A stretch of 64,000 nt of DNA from positions 47,652,501 through 47,716,500 of the forward strand of contig NC_071671.1 in the NCBI RefSeq assembly GCF_028554725.1, given 5' to 3'. How positions within the stretch are numbered: the first letter of the stretch is position 1; each line of letters begins with the position of its first letter. The notes under the pieces were generated by a model. It searched no databases. It saw nothing but the letters and a program-made list of their open reading frames with translations, and had not been told where the DNA came from. The position numbers and the translations under genes are program-made. Source of the DNA: Zeugodacus cucurbitae (Eukaryota; Arthropoda; Insecta; Diptera; Tephritidae). Below, piece by piece: positions 25,600-37,611 of the stretch.

Positions 25600-25930
25600 A
25601 AAAAATTCAAAAAGGATATTAAAGTTAAATATATTTCCTATACAATGACCTACGATTTTTGAAGAATATCAAAAATTGACAAATGGCTAAGTTCTGAAAA
25701 AAATTTCGTTTTTTTAGGTAAAAAATGGTATTTTTTTAATTGACAAATTTCAAGCAATCAAATAGATCGTAGGTCATTGTATAGTAAACTTAGTCAAGAA
25801 TACTCAGTTTGAAGTCGATCGGTCAATGTATCGTTGAGTTATGATGTCAACAATTTTGAGAAATGTCGTTTCGAGTAAAAACGCGTTTTAAGTTTGGAAT
25901 ATAGCTGCTTACACCTACGGGCATTCAAAA
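25600..25930 (+). repeat. Repeat segment containing a perfect 19-bp inverted repeat
   Basis: CTATACAATGACCTACGAT (25638-25656) is exactly inverted at 25766-25784, with a 109-bp spacer. A block with AAGTCGATCGGTCAATG and AAAACGCGTTTTAAG follows and is related to 22805-22960. It may be a foldback or MITE-like element. Confidence 0.5.
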
Positions 25931-28230
25931 ACTATTCAAAATACGATCTTACTGCTTTCACAGGATATTTTTCAAAGCATAAACTATCGAATAAGCAAAA
26001 AATAAAAAATCCATTTTTTATTACACTGGTATAGCCCCTTAAAGATATTCCATGAAATGTACAGTGTTGGGAAATATGCAAGCACATGTGTCTGTTAAAT
26101 AAGTTTAATTTAAAAAAATATAAAAAAAACTGTTGTAAAGTCTTTCGCTGACAATTGAGCAAGATTATTAAATGTTAATTTCATTTTTGATTACAAATTT
26201 TTCTCAACCAGTGGGGTAAAATATGAATTCTTTGCTACAGTACTGAAATGTTATTACTTCATTCGCCTTAAATTATCTTTCAAATTCCATTTCTTTTGAA
26301 TCTCACATTGGAGTTATGAAGGGTTTTAAATAGTTTATTAGTCAGTCTATATTCTACTGAAGCATTTCAAACTTAAGTTCTATTCTCCCTGCAGAGATCT
26401 GAATATCACATATATAGTATATATGGTATTTTATATTCTTAATTTCATTCAGCAAGCGTCAAGCGTCAAGCGAAAATGAATCCAAAAATCATTTTATGAT
26501 TGCTGTGTGGCTTGTATGTATGGCTGTAGTAGAAAGCCAAAAAAATCTCAATAACAACGAGCTTTTCTATTATAACGTTATGCTCCACAATCAAAAACGA
26601 AAGAGGCAAATAAAAACACGCATATACATCTTCGCATGCACCGTCGTCATTGAAGGGATTTGTGTAAAACAACAAGCCAACGACCGGTAATTGTAGGCAG
26701 CACGTCAGCTGCAGAGTAGGCAGTAGGAACCACATAAGTGGTATATATTCCGTGATGTCTAAGACATGTATATACCTGCTGCCTGTTGGCTATTCGTTTG
26801 TTTACAGTGGTTTTGTTGCTTTTGCTGATGGTTACTGTTATTCTCGTTGTTGCTTTTGTTGCTATCATAAACAATGAAATGATTGCCAACGGGTGAAATC
26901 TCTATAATAACGCGTCAGTAAGCAACGAGGTGAATGAATACCTTAGATATCACTAACACATTCATACACACTAATATCTATCTTTATTATAAGAAGCCGT
27001 CTCCGTGTTTATGACACTTTGTGTTGGACCACAACTAGGTGTATTTATGAACTTAATAATTTGACTGTCGTTTGATAGCTTTTGAGTGTAGTTTAAATCA
27101 ATTGTGTGCGTGTCTCGGTAATAAAACAGATAATAGATCCGTTGTTGTAATTTATATTTCCAAATTTCGAAGAATATATAAATTTAATTTTCATTTCAAC
27201 CGAAATAATGCTAATTAATTTTCATTTAAATTAATCGTCAACATTTCTTCCATCACACAGGTCTGACTCTTCGGTCTCCCATTTCTTCGAAACAATTGAC
27301 ACATTAATATGAATATAGTTATAGGTATGTAGTCTGTCGAAATCATATCATGAAGTAGGTAATTATCAGCTAATTAAAGTGGTTTCATTCTCCCTTGAGC
27401 GTGAAATGTGTGTATATGTGACCGTAATAAATTGACGTTCATGGGCACAATTAATTAGAGGGCGAAATGCGTGATTTTACATATACAGGGTTATTATTGT
27501 ATATACGCGTCAACTAATAACAAAAATATCGACAAACATATATGCTACATAATTAAGTCAACCATCAGGTTTTTTCAGAACTAAATAATATTGGTACCAT
27601 TTATGCTTATTAAACTGCTAATCATATCTGACCCCTTGTCAAATTTAATCTGCTATTATTTTATATTTTGATGAATAAGTTCTCTAGCAATTGCTTTGGT
27701 ATCCATGGCAGTATGTGTGCTAAACAATAAATCATGTTAGAACTTTACAAGGAGACAGCAGAAGAGTGTCAACCTATTTTCTAAGCTGGAAGTATGTGCA
27801 AATATGTATATTTGAAACAAAATTCTGGCAGTATTTCTCACTTTACTATGAAGTGTTGAAAAGGATTGAAAAGGGTTTTTGAATAAAAAGGACGCTAAAA
27901 GGTGCGTCAGCATGATTAATCCTTGAATTGAGTAAAAGGCAGACTGTATTGTTTTAAAATCGTGAAGTAAAATGATTGAATGTATGTGTTTATTTTCTTC
28001 TCTCTATGCATATTTATATTAAATATCAAAATAAAACAGCATAAGCGCTTTGGTTAGTATAAGCTCTCCTTCACCCGAAATTTGATTGACCAGCAAAAAA
28101 AGTGAAAAAGCATCTAGCTTTCTTTGGGTTTATCCCTCTCTTTTTTTCAAATTTAATATATATCCACAGTCCCTATGTGGCCCCTAACAAAATCAAGTGA
28201 AAGTTAAAAAGGGTACAAACTGTTTGCCCT

Positions 28231-28245
28231 GGCGTATGAGTGACA
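28231..28245 (+). promoter_or_regulatory. Recurrent motif, site 4 (TGGCGTATGAGTGAC)
   Basis: Same core CGTATGAGTGA as sites 1 and 5. Function unknown. Confidence 0.35.
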
Positions 28246-28486
28246 GTTTGAGAACACAAAGCAATCAAGAAGAATTTGGTTTTTTATAGCAAAATAGGTC
28301 ATACGCTTTGGTGAATGCGCGTATTTTGTTTAAGTTTATTTGCCATTTCCGATGACAATGACGTATACATGAATATACTTATTCATACTCTCAACCTCGG
28401 ATTATTTGTTAAATAATCTTAATGCTTACTGAACACAATTTCAAAATCTCCCAAGTACGCGTTTGAGAGTCGAGTACGGAGCTGAG

Positions 28487-28912
28487 ACCACAAAAAAACT
28501 TCGAGTTAGAGAGACTTCGAGTTATAGAATTTTCATTAAAACATATAAATTTTCAAAAAGCTGTAAAATATAGATTTATACACTGTTTTATTTATTGACT
28601 TCGCATAAAGTTTTATGTAAATGCGTTAAAATATATTTTTTGTAATTTTGTTTGTTGCATTTTGCTATTGTTTGGCTCTTGACGTCTATATCTTATGCCT
28701 TTGTTAGATGATTAATGCAATCTATAACTGCAATATTATATTTTTTGTTCGCCTCCGTAGGATATAGAGGAACTCTTTTAAAATTCTGCCTCGATAGTAA
28801 AATTTTAAATTTTGTATTATGCCCTGACCAAAAAGTTCGATTTATGGAAGGAAATTTGTATGAAAGTTGCCTTCTATTGCCAATTCAAGTGTTCGAGTTA
28901 TGAAAGTTCCAT
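28487..28912 (-). mobile_element. pogo/Tigger-type element remnant, copy 2
   Basis: Alignable with 12960-13390 along its whole length. On the minus strand it reads YNIAVIDCINHLTKA, then a stop where copy 1 has W, then DIDVKSQTIAKCNKQN. This again fits the tail of the CENP-B/pogo-type DDE domain. Left terminus CTTCGAGTTAGAGAGAC, right terminus GTTCGAGTTATGAAAG. Confidence 0.62.
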
Positions 28913-29990
28913 TGTATGTAAAAAATTAGAACTTTTGAAATGTTTGTTTAAACCTTTGCGAAACCGGAGCGGTCTGATCGTGTAAAAAACTCTCTAATAT
29001 AAATTAATATACCTCAGTTTTATATCTGTACATCTATAGTTTTTCTTAAAAATTTGTATGCATTTATTTATATGTAAATCATATTCAATCAAATATTTGT
29101 TAAAAGTGAGTATTTAATAAAAGTCACTCATACGCACCGGCGAACAGACGTTCAAAATGTAGCTAGAATCACATGTAAATGCCTATAATGCTTGTATTTA
29201 TTTTTATGTGTAACTCATCTCGTTGGCTGCTAGGTCTATTCTGATTTGTTACATTCATCGCTTGCGGATAAGGGAACATAAAATGAACAAATCTTGAAAA
29301 GGAGCTACTTTTTTTATAAATCTTATAAGCAATATAAGGAATGACTTGTGTGTTTGTGCCATGACTCAGTGTTTGCGTTGTGCATTTCAATTTTGACAAA
29401 TTCTCTGTGATACACAACATCGAGGTGACACATACAAGTATAATTGAAAAGGTTCGTATGTGAAATGTTGTCCATACTGAAACAGAATTTCAAATAGCCA
29501 ACGCTTTGGACTACACTGCGTAATCACTTATTCATAACGCATGAAAGTTTCATGTTACAGTCCCAATTAAATTGCTTTCAACTCTCGCGGTGGCATCTCA
29601 AAGCAAATTAAGTATTTGTGAAGTCAAGTTTTAGCCATATTCGTACCTTTACAAAAGCAAATGTGCGCGAATTCAAACAGCTGTTGTCTCACCAACGGTA
29701 GAAATGTACTATAAGGGTGCGCTGTATGAGACTAAGGAAGAACTTGTAGGAGCTACATTCTCCTAGCATGCCAACCCAATACTTAATTAGTTGCTTTAGT
29801 GTTGACATTCAATTACTGCTGAATTAGCTATCAAAATATTTGAAACCCATAGCGGAGTCAAGAGCGAGTAAAACATGCGAAACAATGAGTTAGAATGTCG
29901 CTAACGTAAAACTATTGAAGGGCCCTAAAATATATTTTTATATTTCTTTCATTTTTGCATTATTAGGTGCTGCAAGGTAAGGAAATGAGT
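28913..29990. other. No gene found
   Basis: Contains recurrent-motif site 5 only. Confidence 0.45.
29123..29138 (-). promoter_or_regulatory. Recurrent motif, site 5 (minus strand GGTGCGTATGAGTGAC)
   Basis: Core CGTATGAGTGA on the minus strand. Function unknown. Confidence 0.35.
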
Positions 29991-29998
29991 TCAACGTA

Positions 29999-30221
29999 TT
30001 GAAATCGAAAAATATCCAAGAAATATAATATGAATGTTAAAATTTATTTTCCCCAAAGTGGCAACACTTTCTAATGTTATACAAATGTAGACATTGACAG
30101 CGCTCTCTCTAATCAAAGAGTTATCTGCATAAATGATTTGGTTAGGTGCTATGATATTGATTATTGTTAGTTCAGTAAAGCGTGAGTAGCGCAGCGAGTG
30201 AGTGCTATTTTTATTCACTAG
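29999..30221 (+). promoter_or_regulatory. Kelch unit 1: conserved upstream block and likely noncoding first exon
   Basis: From the GAAATCGAAAAATA block through GTGGCAACACTTT, GCTCTCTCTAATCAAAGAGTT and GTTCAGTAAAGCGTGAGTAG this segment is closely matched at 41287-41490 upstream of the third gene. It ends in TTCACTAG followed by GTAAGT at 30222, a strong donor, about 0.9 kb before the ATG. I infer a promoter plus an untranslated first exon. No transcript data are available here. Confidence 0.5.
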
Positions 30222-31106
30222 GTAAGTTGTAATGAATTATATATTTGTACTATTCCATGTTTTTTTTTTTTTGCGTGATCATATTAACGGTAATATAATT
30301 TAGTGATTTATAGAAACAAGTACAACCAAAAAGCATGCATTACAAGTGCCGATATCTCCATCGCGTACAGTGCAAAGTGAGTCAACAATTGAGAGCGCAT
30401 AATAATTGTGTCGCTCAGAGAGTAAAATTTGTACTATTTTTTGTATTGTATCTAAACATCTAGCCGCTCAAACTTTGTTTGTTATTAGCTCTCTTCAATT
30501 TGCATATAGAATATATGTGCGAGTAAATCTTAGTCATGTGCGTAGTGTTACCACAGTGACGGAATTTACTTAGATATGTCGGATTTTTATTGAAAACAAA
30601 ATAGAAATTATTAAAAATTACAAAAAATTAAAATGTGAAAACATACAAACATACATACATACATATGTATGTACATATAATAACAAAAACACAATTTCGA
30701 ACATTTCTTGTCATTTTACATTCAAACTATTTCTATGAAATTAGTGTTTCCTTAGGCGTGATCTTTAGAAAGGTATCTTAAGATTATTAATAGATCTTAG
30801 AGTATATTTCAACTTAATAGATATTGAACCTTCGATTGAAAACTATGATTTCTGTTAATAACAATATTGTAGTTATAGTCAGAGCTTAACGGTCTACCAA
30901 AGCTACCACGACCCATGTACTTGGACGAATATAGATAACAGTGCATTTCGACCCGATTGTCGTATGTATGGAACGAACGCAACCATTTCAAAGAATATTT
31001 TGAACTAAATGAAATTATGAGTTCTGCTTTACTCAAGTCTAATTGTCTATTTCAAATTATTTATTTAGAATTTTATTAATACACAGAGAAAATTCAATAA
31101 CAAACA

Positions 31107-34100
31107 ATGGATACAAGAACAACGCAAGGAACTGCTTCACAGAAGAATTCGAATGAGTTAAAACGTTTTTTCAATGAGAAATTATTGGCAAACATATTTC
31201 GTTTCTACGAAGAACAATATTTAATTGATGTGACATTTAAAGTTTCAAATCCAGTGTCTTTGTAAGTATTTCCTTATCTGAATCTTATATAAGAAATATG
31301 TTGATTCATATTTATAACTAACTGTATTTTACAGTGTACCCGCGCATCGTTTGATACTCTCAGCAGCGAGTCCTTACTTCGAGGATCTCTTCAACGGTGA
31401 TCGTGGCATTAATCCTGTTATCGAAATAAATGATATCGATAGCGATATTTTTAAGCTCTTAATAACATTTTGCTACACCGGCCAGACGCTGGTGACCGTT
31501 GAAAATGTCGCTGCGATGCTGAAGGCGGCAATCGTGTTGCAATTGGAAGATGCCGCAACCACTTGTGTGGACTACCTAATGACACATATCAATGAATGCA
31601 CATTACAGAGTGCATATGCGTTAGAACGCGAAACGCAATGTGAACTCCTGAAACAAAAAATCCGTGAATACGAAATACGGAATTTCATGGAGGTGAGTCT
31701 CATAATATACGTTATGAATCACAATGGCGACACTTGTGTAATTGAAATTATTTCGTATTTGACTAGATCATTCAACACGACGAGTTTCTCAATTTTGAAG
31801 TTGAGAAATTGCACTGTCTTCTAGAATCGGACAATTTGAATATAGCTCGTGAGAAAGATGCATTTGATTCAATAACACGTTGGTTCAATCACAATGTTTC
31901 TGCGCGCCGAGAACAACTACCTCGCTTAGTCTCTTGCTTGCGGCTTACACAATTCGATGTGGACTTCCTGTTGACTCACATACAAACATTACCAGGCTGT
32001 GAGCTGTTGGCTTTCATGGCGTCCATGTGGATCAGGGAGCCCGCAGCACGGACAAAATTAAATATCCGGTTTACAGAACCTCGTGTAGGGGTCAATGCCG
32101 GAGACGGTGTTGAGAAAACATTGCTGGCACTGTACAAAGAGGTAAGGTTACAGTGGCTCATGTTCAAAATTAATTTTATATTGAATTAATGTACTTATAA
32201 TATATCTTTCAAATATACAAAGGCGGGCAAGAATAGCCCATGTGTGCTGCAATATGACAAAACTGAGGATAAATGGCAAGAATATGCGAGTATAAATAAC
32301 TTTAACACCAAATGTAGTGCCGTTTTGAAAGATGATAATATATTGTTTTTGGGCGGTACTGATCAGCATGGAAACGCATCTAACACCGTCCTCAGCTGGA
32401 ATATACGGAATAAAACATGGAAAGAAATGCCCGCCATGAACCAGGCAAGACGGCTTCACAGTGTTGTCGAATTAGACGGTAAAATCTACGCTATTGGTGG
32501 TCGTGGGAATGATGATACGCTTCTGCAGTCAGTTGAAAGGTAAGTATGTATAAATCTCGATGAATTACATACCATTGGCGATTGAGAGCGTTAAGACAAC
32601 TAGAGAATAAAAGATCATGTTAAATTTAATGGTTAAAGCTACTTAGATAAGATATGTGACTTTCATGAAAGTGAGCAACAGCTCACCTCCCGGAGGACTT
32701 TCCATGTCTCGTTACTCCCAACGTTCAACGTTCACTCATTACAAAAACTAAGTGTTTCGTGTAGTCCATTGTAAATAGTATTTTAAACAGGCCGAACCAA
32801 TTAAATATTATTTGGGAAAATAATATTTTTATATACAGAACCGAGAACAAAGAAGCAAGAGCGAGAGAAGATCAAAGTGCGTAGAGATAGGAATGAAATT
32901 CTACCATAAAGTCAAACATCTGACCTGGGGCTTGCACCCGAAGCATCGGCCTAATGAGATGAACTTGATGAATTGGTAACAGATGAACTGGGCGTACTGA
33001 AATATGGGAGGAAAACTTTTCTATCCTGCTTTCTGGCGATAACGTCAAAAATCCCGCCAATGGAGGACCCAGCGTTCATAATCGTAAATGATGGTATTTA
33101 TATATCGATACTTAGCCATGCTATACAGCGGCTTAAGAACAACAAAATGGCAGGTCTCCTTGCGGAACTGTTTGAAGCCAGCGGAAATGAGTTAATAGTG
33201 AGCATGCATCAGAATCAGAATGAAAATTTTGAAGAAGGGTTACGCTATAATTTGCGTCAACTACTGAGGAATCAGCCTATTACCCATTACGTACAAGGTC
33301 CTATCAAGCATATTGTGTGAAAGACTGAATCCACCTGCCAACAAATTGGGCCTTATCAGTTCGGCTTTAGACCTGATCATACCATTATTTCTCAAATATT
33401 CACACTACCAAATCATAGACAAGACGCGATAATATGAAATCGATACCAGCATCTGTTTGTCGATTACAAAGCAGCCCGATAAGGTATCGTCTGTATGCCG
33501 CATTGTTTAACCTGATATTTGACTTCTACGACTTTGACATGAAAATTATTTTACGTAGAGCAGGTGTTCATGGGGCAGCTACAATATTCTACTACTCATA
33601 AATAAATATATCCTTCATTTTTTTAATTTTCCATTATTTACAGGTATACGACATCCAATGGTTGGGAGTTCGTGAAACCTTTGTTTACAGCACGACACAG
33701 TGGCGATGCAGTGTCTTTGAATGGTAAAATCTACGTAGTTGGCGGTTGGAATCAAACTCGCTTAAAATCCGTCGAATGCTACAATCCGGATACGAAAACT
33801 TGGACTCTTTGTGCGGATATGACGGAATATCGACGTTCTCCTGGTGTAAGTTATATTAAAAAGTAACGGATATAATGAGTAGATATTAATATTTACTATA
33901 TTACAGATAACTGCACACAATGGTCAGATCTATATTGTAGCCGATATTTCAAATCACGATATCAATACTGTTGAACGCTACGATCCTCAGCGGGACACAT
34001 GGACTACGGTACATTGACATTGACTTTCTCCAATCATTTAATATCAAACTAAATCTTCGAAAAATTTTCACAGATTTGCTCTTTAGAAAGTGGAGGAACC

Positions 34101-34298
34101 GTTTGGAGCAGCATCGCTTGCGCATCTCTTGACAATAAACTTTGGGCTATTGGGGGTAGAGTGGGAGCTGAGAATAACACAACTGTAGCAGCTTATGACG
34201 AAGAAAATGACGGTTGGATACAGAAGAGCTTATTACCCAAATGTTTAATATATTCTTGTTTTGTTGTACCTGTATCTGTACTAGTATCACAGTATTAA
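31107..34298 (+). CDS. BTB-BACK-Kelch protein (KLHL type), tandem copy 1, intact
   Basis: Seven exons: 31107-31261, 31335-31692, 31767-32141, 32223-32539, 33644-33845, 33907-34008, 34074-34298. They sum to 1734 nt, 577 aa, normal for KLHL proteins. The BTB domain spans about residues 28-135 (LIDVTFKV, then VPAHRLILSAASPYFEDLF), BACK about 140-250 (LLESDNLNIAREKDAF, DVDFLLTHIQTLPGCELL), Kelch repeats about 297-577 (ILFLGG..NTVLSWNIRNKTW, KIYAIGG, KIYVVGG..VECYNPDTKTW, VERYDPQRDTW, KLWAIGG..AAYDEENDGW). In this family BTB and BACK bind Cullin-3 and the Kelch propeller binds the ubiquitination substrate. The substrate here is unknown. One Kelch blade reads IYIVADI and lacks the Gly-Gly pair. Intron 4 (1.1 kb) carries a LINE fragment. 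Confidence 0.88.
33095..33480 (+). mobile_element. Decayed LINE (RTE-like) RT fragment in intron 4 of Kelch copy 1
   Basis: It translates as AIQRLKNNKMAGLLAELFEA and, after lesions, PYQFGFRPDHTIISQIFTLP. These correspond to the LKNNKTAGAD..LLAELF and GPYQCGFRPGKSTTDQIFT stretches of the 18-19 kb copy. Full of frameshifts and deletions; same strand as the host gene. Confidence 0.7.
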
Positions 34299-35035
34299 AA
34301 CACGTATTTTAACATACAGCATATAAGCCGGGCAATGTGTCTTTAAAGAAAATGCGAAAGGGGAACTTTTTTCTTCTCCCTAGTGGCAACTCTATCAAAT
34401 ATTATAAAAATACGCTCACGGATCGGGCCTCTTCGCTAGCAGCTCTGTTGCATTCTTATTGCAATTTCTTTGTAGGTATGGGTATTAATATTTTTAAGAT
34501 TTGTTACTTGTAGGTTTCTGCGTATGGTATATCGTGAGTTTATCGAAACAAATGAGTGTTCTGTGAACGCTTATTTAGGTGTACGGGTATACAATGTATT
34601 ATTATGTGTTATGTGCCGAAATCTCAATCTGGTCCACACCAAATTTAAATCAGCATTTGAGGGAAACCCCCGATTTCAGTATTATATATGCAAAATATGT
34701 TTTGAGAGACAGGATGCTTAAAATTACCCAAATTGTAATTATGTTCTAGTAAGAGGAGATACTTTCCAAGTATCGTCATATCCCTTCATTTATTTACAGC
34801 AGTGATACATATGTAAAATATGCATTTCAGTTTTATACGTAAACTATATACTTTCTTCGTCTTGTCGCATCACAAAGGCGCGTTTCAAGCTCTTCGCTTG
34901 TTCGTGTTAGTAACAATTCATAGGTGTATAAGTACAGAGAATTAATATTATTTTATGCTCTTTCGTCGAAGTTCTAGTTGCAGTTACTTGCTATATGTGA
35001 TATGGAAAATATTTATTAATGGTTGTTTTATGAAA

Positions 35036-35089
35036 TGTTTTAGTATAGCGTGAGTAGCGCAGCAAATAACTTCAAGCTTCATTCACTTG
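35036..35089 (+). promoter_or_regulatory. Kelch unit 2: likely noncoding first exon
   Basis: TAGCGTGAGTAGCGCAGC ... CATTCACTTG, then GTGAGT at 35090. It matches the blocks at 30179-30221 and 41448-41490. The sequence upstream of it is less conserved than in units 1 and 3. Confidence 0.42.
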
Positions 35090-35636
35090 GTGAGTTGTTA
35101 TGGTATAGAATATATATCATCTACATATACTATGTGTACATATGAATATACATTTATATATTTCACACATGTATAAGCTTTGCTTTCTTTAATTTTTGTT
35201 TCTACGCGAAATTGTTATAATTGGGAATAGCGGATCTGTATTGATCATATTAACTTAGTGATTTATAAAAACAAGTGCAATACAACAAAAGTGTAAGCTT
35301 CTTAATCTGTTTACTGTGAATCTTTTGCCGAAATCTCTATCCGGTATGGTGCAAATGGTGAGTCAGTATTTGAGAGCGCATAATAATTGTATCGCTCAGA
35401 GTATCAAAATTGAGATATTTTTATTAACATCTAGTCGCTCAATCGTTGTTTGTTATTATTAGTTCTCTTCAATTTGCTTATAGAAAGTTTAAGCGAATAA
35501 CTCTTAGTCATAGTGTTGCCGCAGTGGCGAAATTTATTGAAGCGATTGTGATTTAGATTTGGTGGATTTTTAATGAGAATAAAAAATCAAATAAACGAAA
35601 ATTACAAACATTTAAAATGTGAAAACCAGTGCTTAT

Positions 35637-36242
35637 TATACTCTCGCAACAAAGTTGCTAAGAGAGTATTATAGTTTTGTTCACATAACGGTTGTTTGTG
35701 TCACCAAGAAATAAAAGAGTTAGATATGGTTATATAGACGTATATAAATGATCAGCATGACGAGTGGAGTTGAAATCCGGTTGGGCAAAATCGGACCATT
35801 GCCACGCCCACAAAATAGTGAAAACCAAAAACAGACAAAGTGTCATAACTAAGCCATAAATAAAGTTATAACACTAAAATTTGGAATAAAGGATCGCACT
35901 AAGAAGGGACATATTTGGATGTAATTTTTTTTGGGAAGTGGGCGTGGTAACGCCCCCAAATCGGTTATTTGTATATATCTCACAAACCAATAAAGCTATA
36001 TAAACCAAAATTAAGTGAGCGTATAGTCTTGGATATAGTGCACCTTGCTGGTGAAAATGAATTAAATCGGTTCAGGCATTAACTTAGCCCTCATATACTA
36101 TATATGACGATTTTCGTTATTCTATTGAACTTTATGCTGAATTTATTGGTAAATTTGTATGTTATGCAAATAAAATTTCTTCAATAAATTGCGAGAGTAT
36201 AAAATGTTCGGTTACATCCGAACTTAGCCCTTCCTTACTTGT
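35637..36242 (+). mobile_element. Helentron/DINE-like element, copy 7 (internally deleted)
   Basis: Starts TATACTCTCGCAA (35637-35649) and ends with TTGCGAGAGTATA (36189-36201), hairpin GTTCGGTTACATCCGAAC, and CCTTCCTTACTTGTT. Only about 606 bp remain; the microsatellite and the middle are deleted. It sits between the noncoding exon and the first coding exon of Kelch unit 2. Confidence 0.75.
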
Positions 36243-36614
36243 TAAAAAGATAAAATTACTTCAATAACTCAAAAAAGAAGTGATTTTCCAAACCCATGAT
36301 TTTGGGTTAAGTTAGCGGGATTTTTATTTGAAGATCTTAAACGACAGAACTATTTCCGTGATCTTATTTCTATAGATATCGCACATTAAATATTTATATT
36401 TCATTAGTGAGAGATCTTTCTAAAGCTATCTTAAGATTCTTAATAAACCTTAGTGTTTCATTTCTACACTTAAGTATTATGGAACCTTCGATAAAAAATT
36501 ATTATTACTGTTAGTAACAACAAAGTAGTGTAATCAGAGCTCAACGCTCTACCAAAGTTGCCAAAACACCTAACCATTTCAAACAATAGTTAAACCAAAT
36601 GAAATTAGAAAATA

Positions 36615-37532
36615 AAGGGTGATTTTTTAAGAGCTTGATAACTTTTTTTAAAAAAAAAAACGCATAAAATTTGCAAAATCTCATCGGTTAGATTGGTTCA
36701 TGACATTTACTTTTTGAAGATAATTTCATTTAAATGTTGACCGCGGCTGCGTCTTAGGTGGTCCATTCGGAAAGTCCAATTTTGGGCAACTTTTTCGAGC
36801 ATTTCGGCCGGAATAGCCCGAATTTCTTCGGAAATGTTGTCTTCCAAAGCTGGAATAGTTGCTGGCTTATTTCTGTAGACTTTAGACTTGACGTAGCCCC
36901 ACAAAAAATAGTCTAAAGGCGTTAAATCGCATGATCTTGGTGGCCAACTTACGGGTCCATTTCTTGAGATGAATTGTTCTCCGAAGTTTTCCCTCAAAAT
37001 GGCCATAGAATCGCGAGCTGTGTGGCATGTAGCGCCATCTTGTTGAAACCACATGTCAACCAAGTTCAGTTCTTCCATTTTTGGCAACAAAAAGTTTGTT
37101 AGCATCGAACGATAGCGATCGCCATTCACCGTAACGTTGCGTCCAACAGCATCTTTGAAAAAATACGGTCCAATGATTCCACCAGCGTACAAACCACACC
37201 AAACAGTGCATTTTTCGGGATGCATGGGCAGTTCTTGAACGGCTTCTGGTTGCTCTTCACCCCAAATGCGGCAATTTTGCTTATTTACGTAGCCATTCAA
37301 CCAGAAATGAGCCTCATCGCTGAACAAAATTTGTCGATAAAAAAGCGGATTTTCTGCCAACTTTTCTAGGGCCCATTCACTGAAAATTCGACGTTGTGGC
37401 AGATCGTTCGTCTATTCATGATGAAATGTCAAAGCATACTGAGCATCTTTCTCTTTGACACCATGTCTGAAATCCCACGTGATCTGTCAAATACTAATGC
37501 ATGAAAATCCTAACCTCAAAAAAATCACCCGT
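36615..37532 (-). mobile_element. Internally deleted mariner-like element
   Basis: The ends match after a TA target: AAGGGTGATTTTTT at 36615-36628, and ACGGGTGATTTTTT read inward from 37532 on the minus strand. TA lies at 36613-36614 and 37533-37534. A decayed transposase fills the middle. Length 918 bp, well below the roughly 1.3 kb of a full element. It lies 80 bp upstream of Kelch copy 2. Confidence 0.85.
36707..37410 (-). pseudogene. mariner-like transposase, N-terminally deleted
   Basis: An open frame of more than 217 codons retains the catalytic core: ILFSDEAHFWLNG (first Asp), MWFQQDGATCHTA (second Asp) and SCDLTPLDYFLWGYVKS (third Asp), with 36 residues between the second and third by my count. 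It extends in frame upstream through LPQRRIFSEWALEKLAENP to about 37410. The original ATG survives at 37419 (MNRRTICHN...), but a deletion removing the helix-turn-helix DNA-binding half joins it in the wrong frame and reaches a stop within 20 codons. All three Asp remain, but without DNA-binding domains the copy cannot be autonomous. Tc1/mariner superfamily; subfamily uncertain. Confidence 0.85.
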
Positions 37533-37611
37533 TAGAACACAAGTCTAATTGACTATTTAAAATGATTTGTTTAGTATTTCATATTCATAAAAGGAAAGCT
37601 TAAAACTAAAA

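Larger units (their letters stand above)
21840..28480. other. Long gene-free stretch with low-copy repeats
   Basis: No gene could be supported in over 6 kb. Listed separately are two related repeat segments (22650-23010 and 25600-25930) and recurrent-motif sites 2, 3 and 4. Elsewhere the sequence is AT-rich with scattered CATA/TGTA microsatellite-like runs. Confidence 0.45.

Noticed and set aside
32973..33320. 115-codon frame in intron 4 of Kelch copy 1
   Set aside because: Part of it is the decayed LINE RT fragment and the rest is non-coding intron. It does not continue the Kelch protein.
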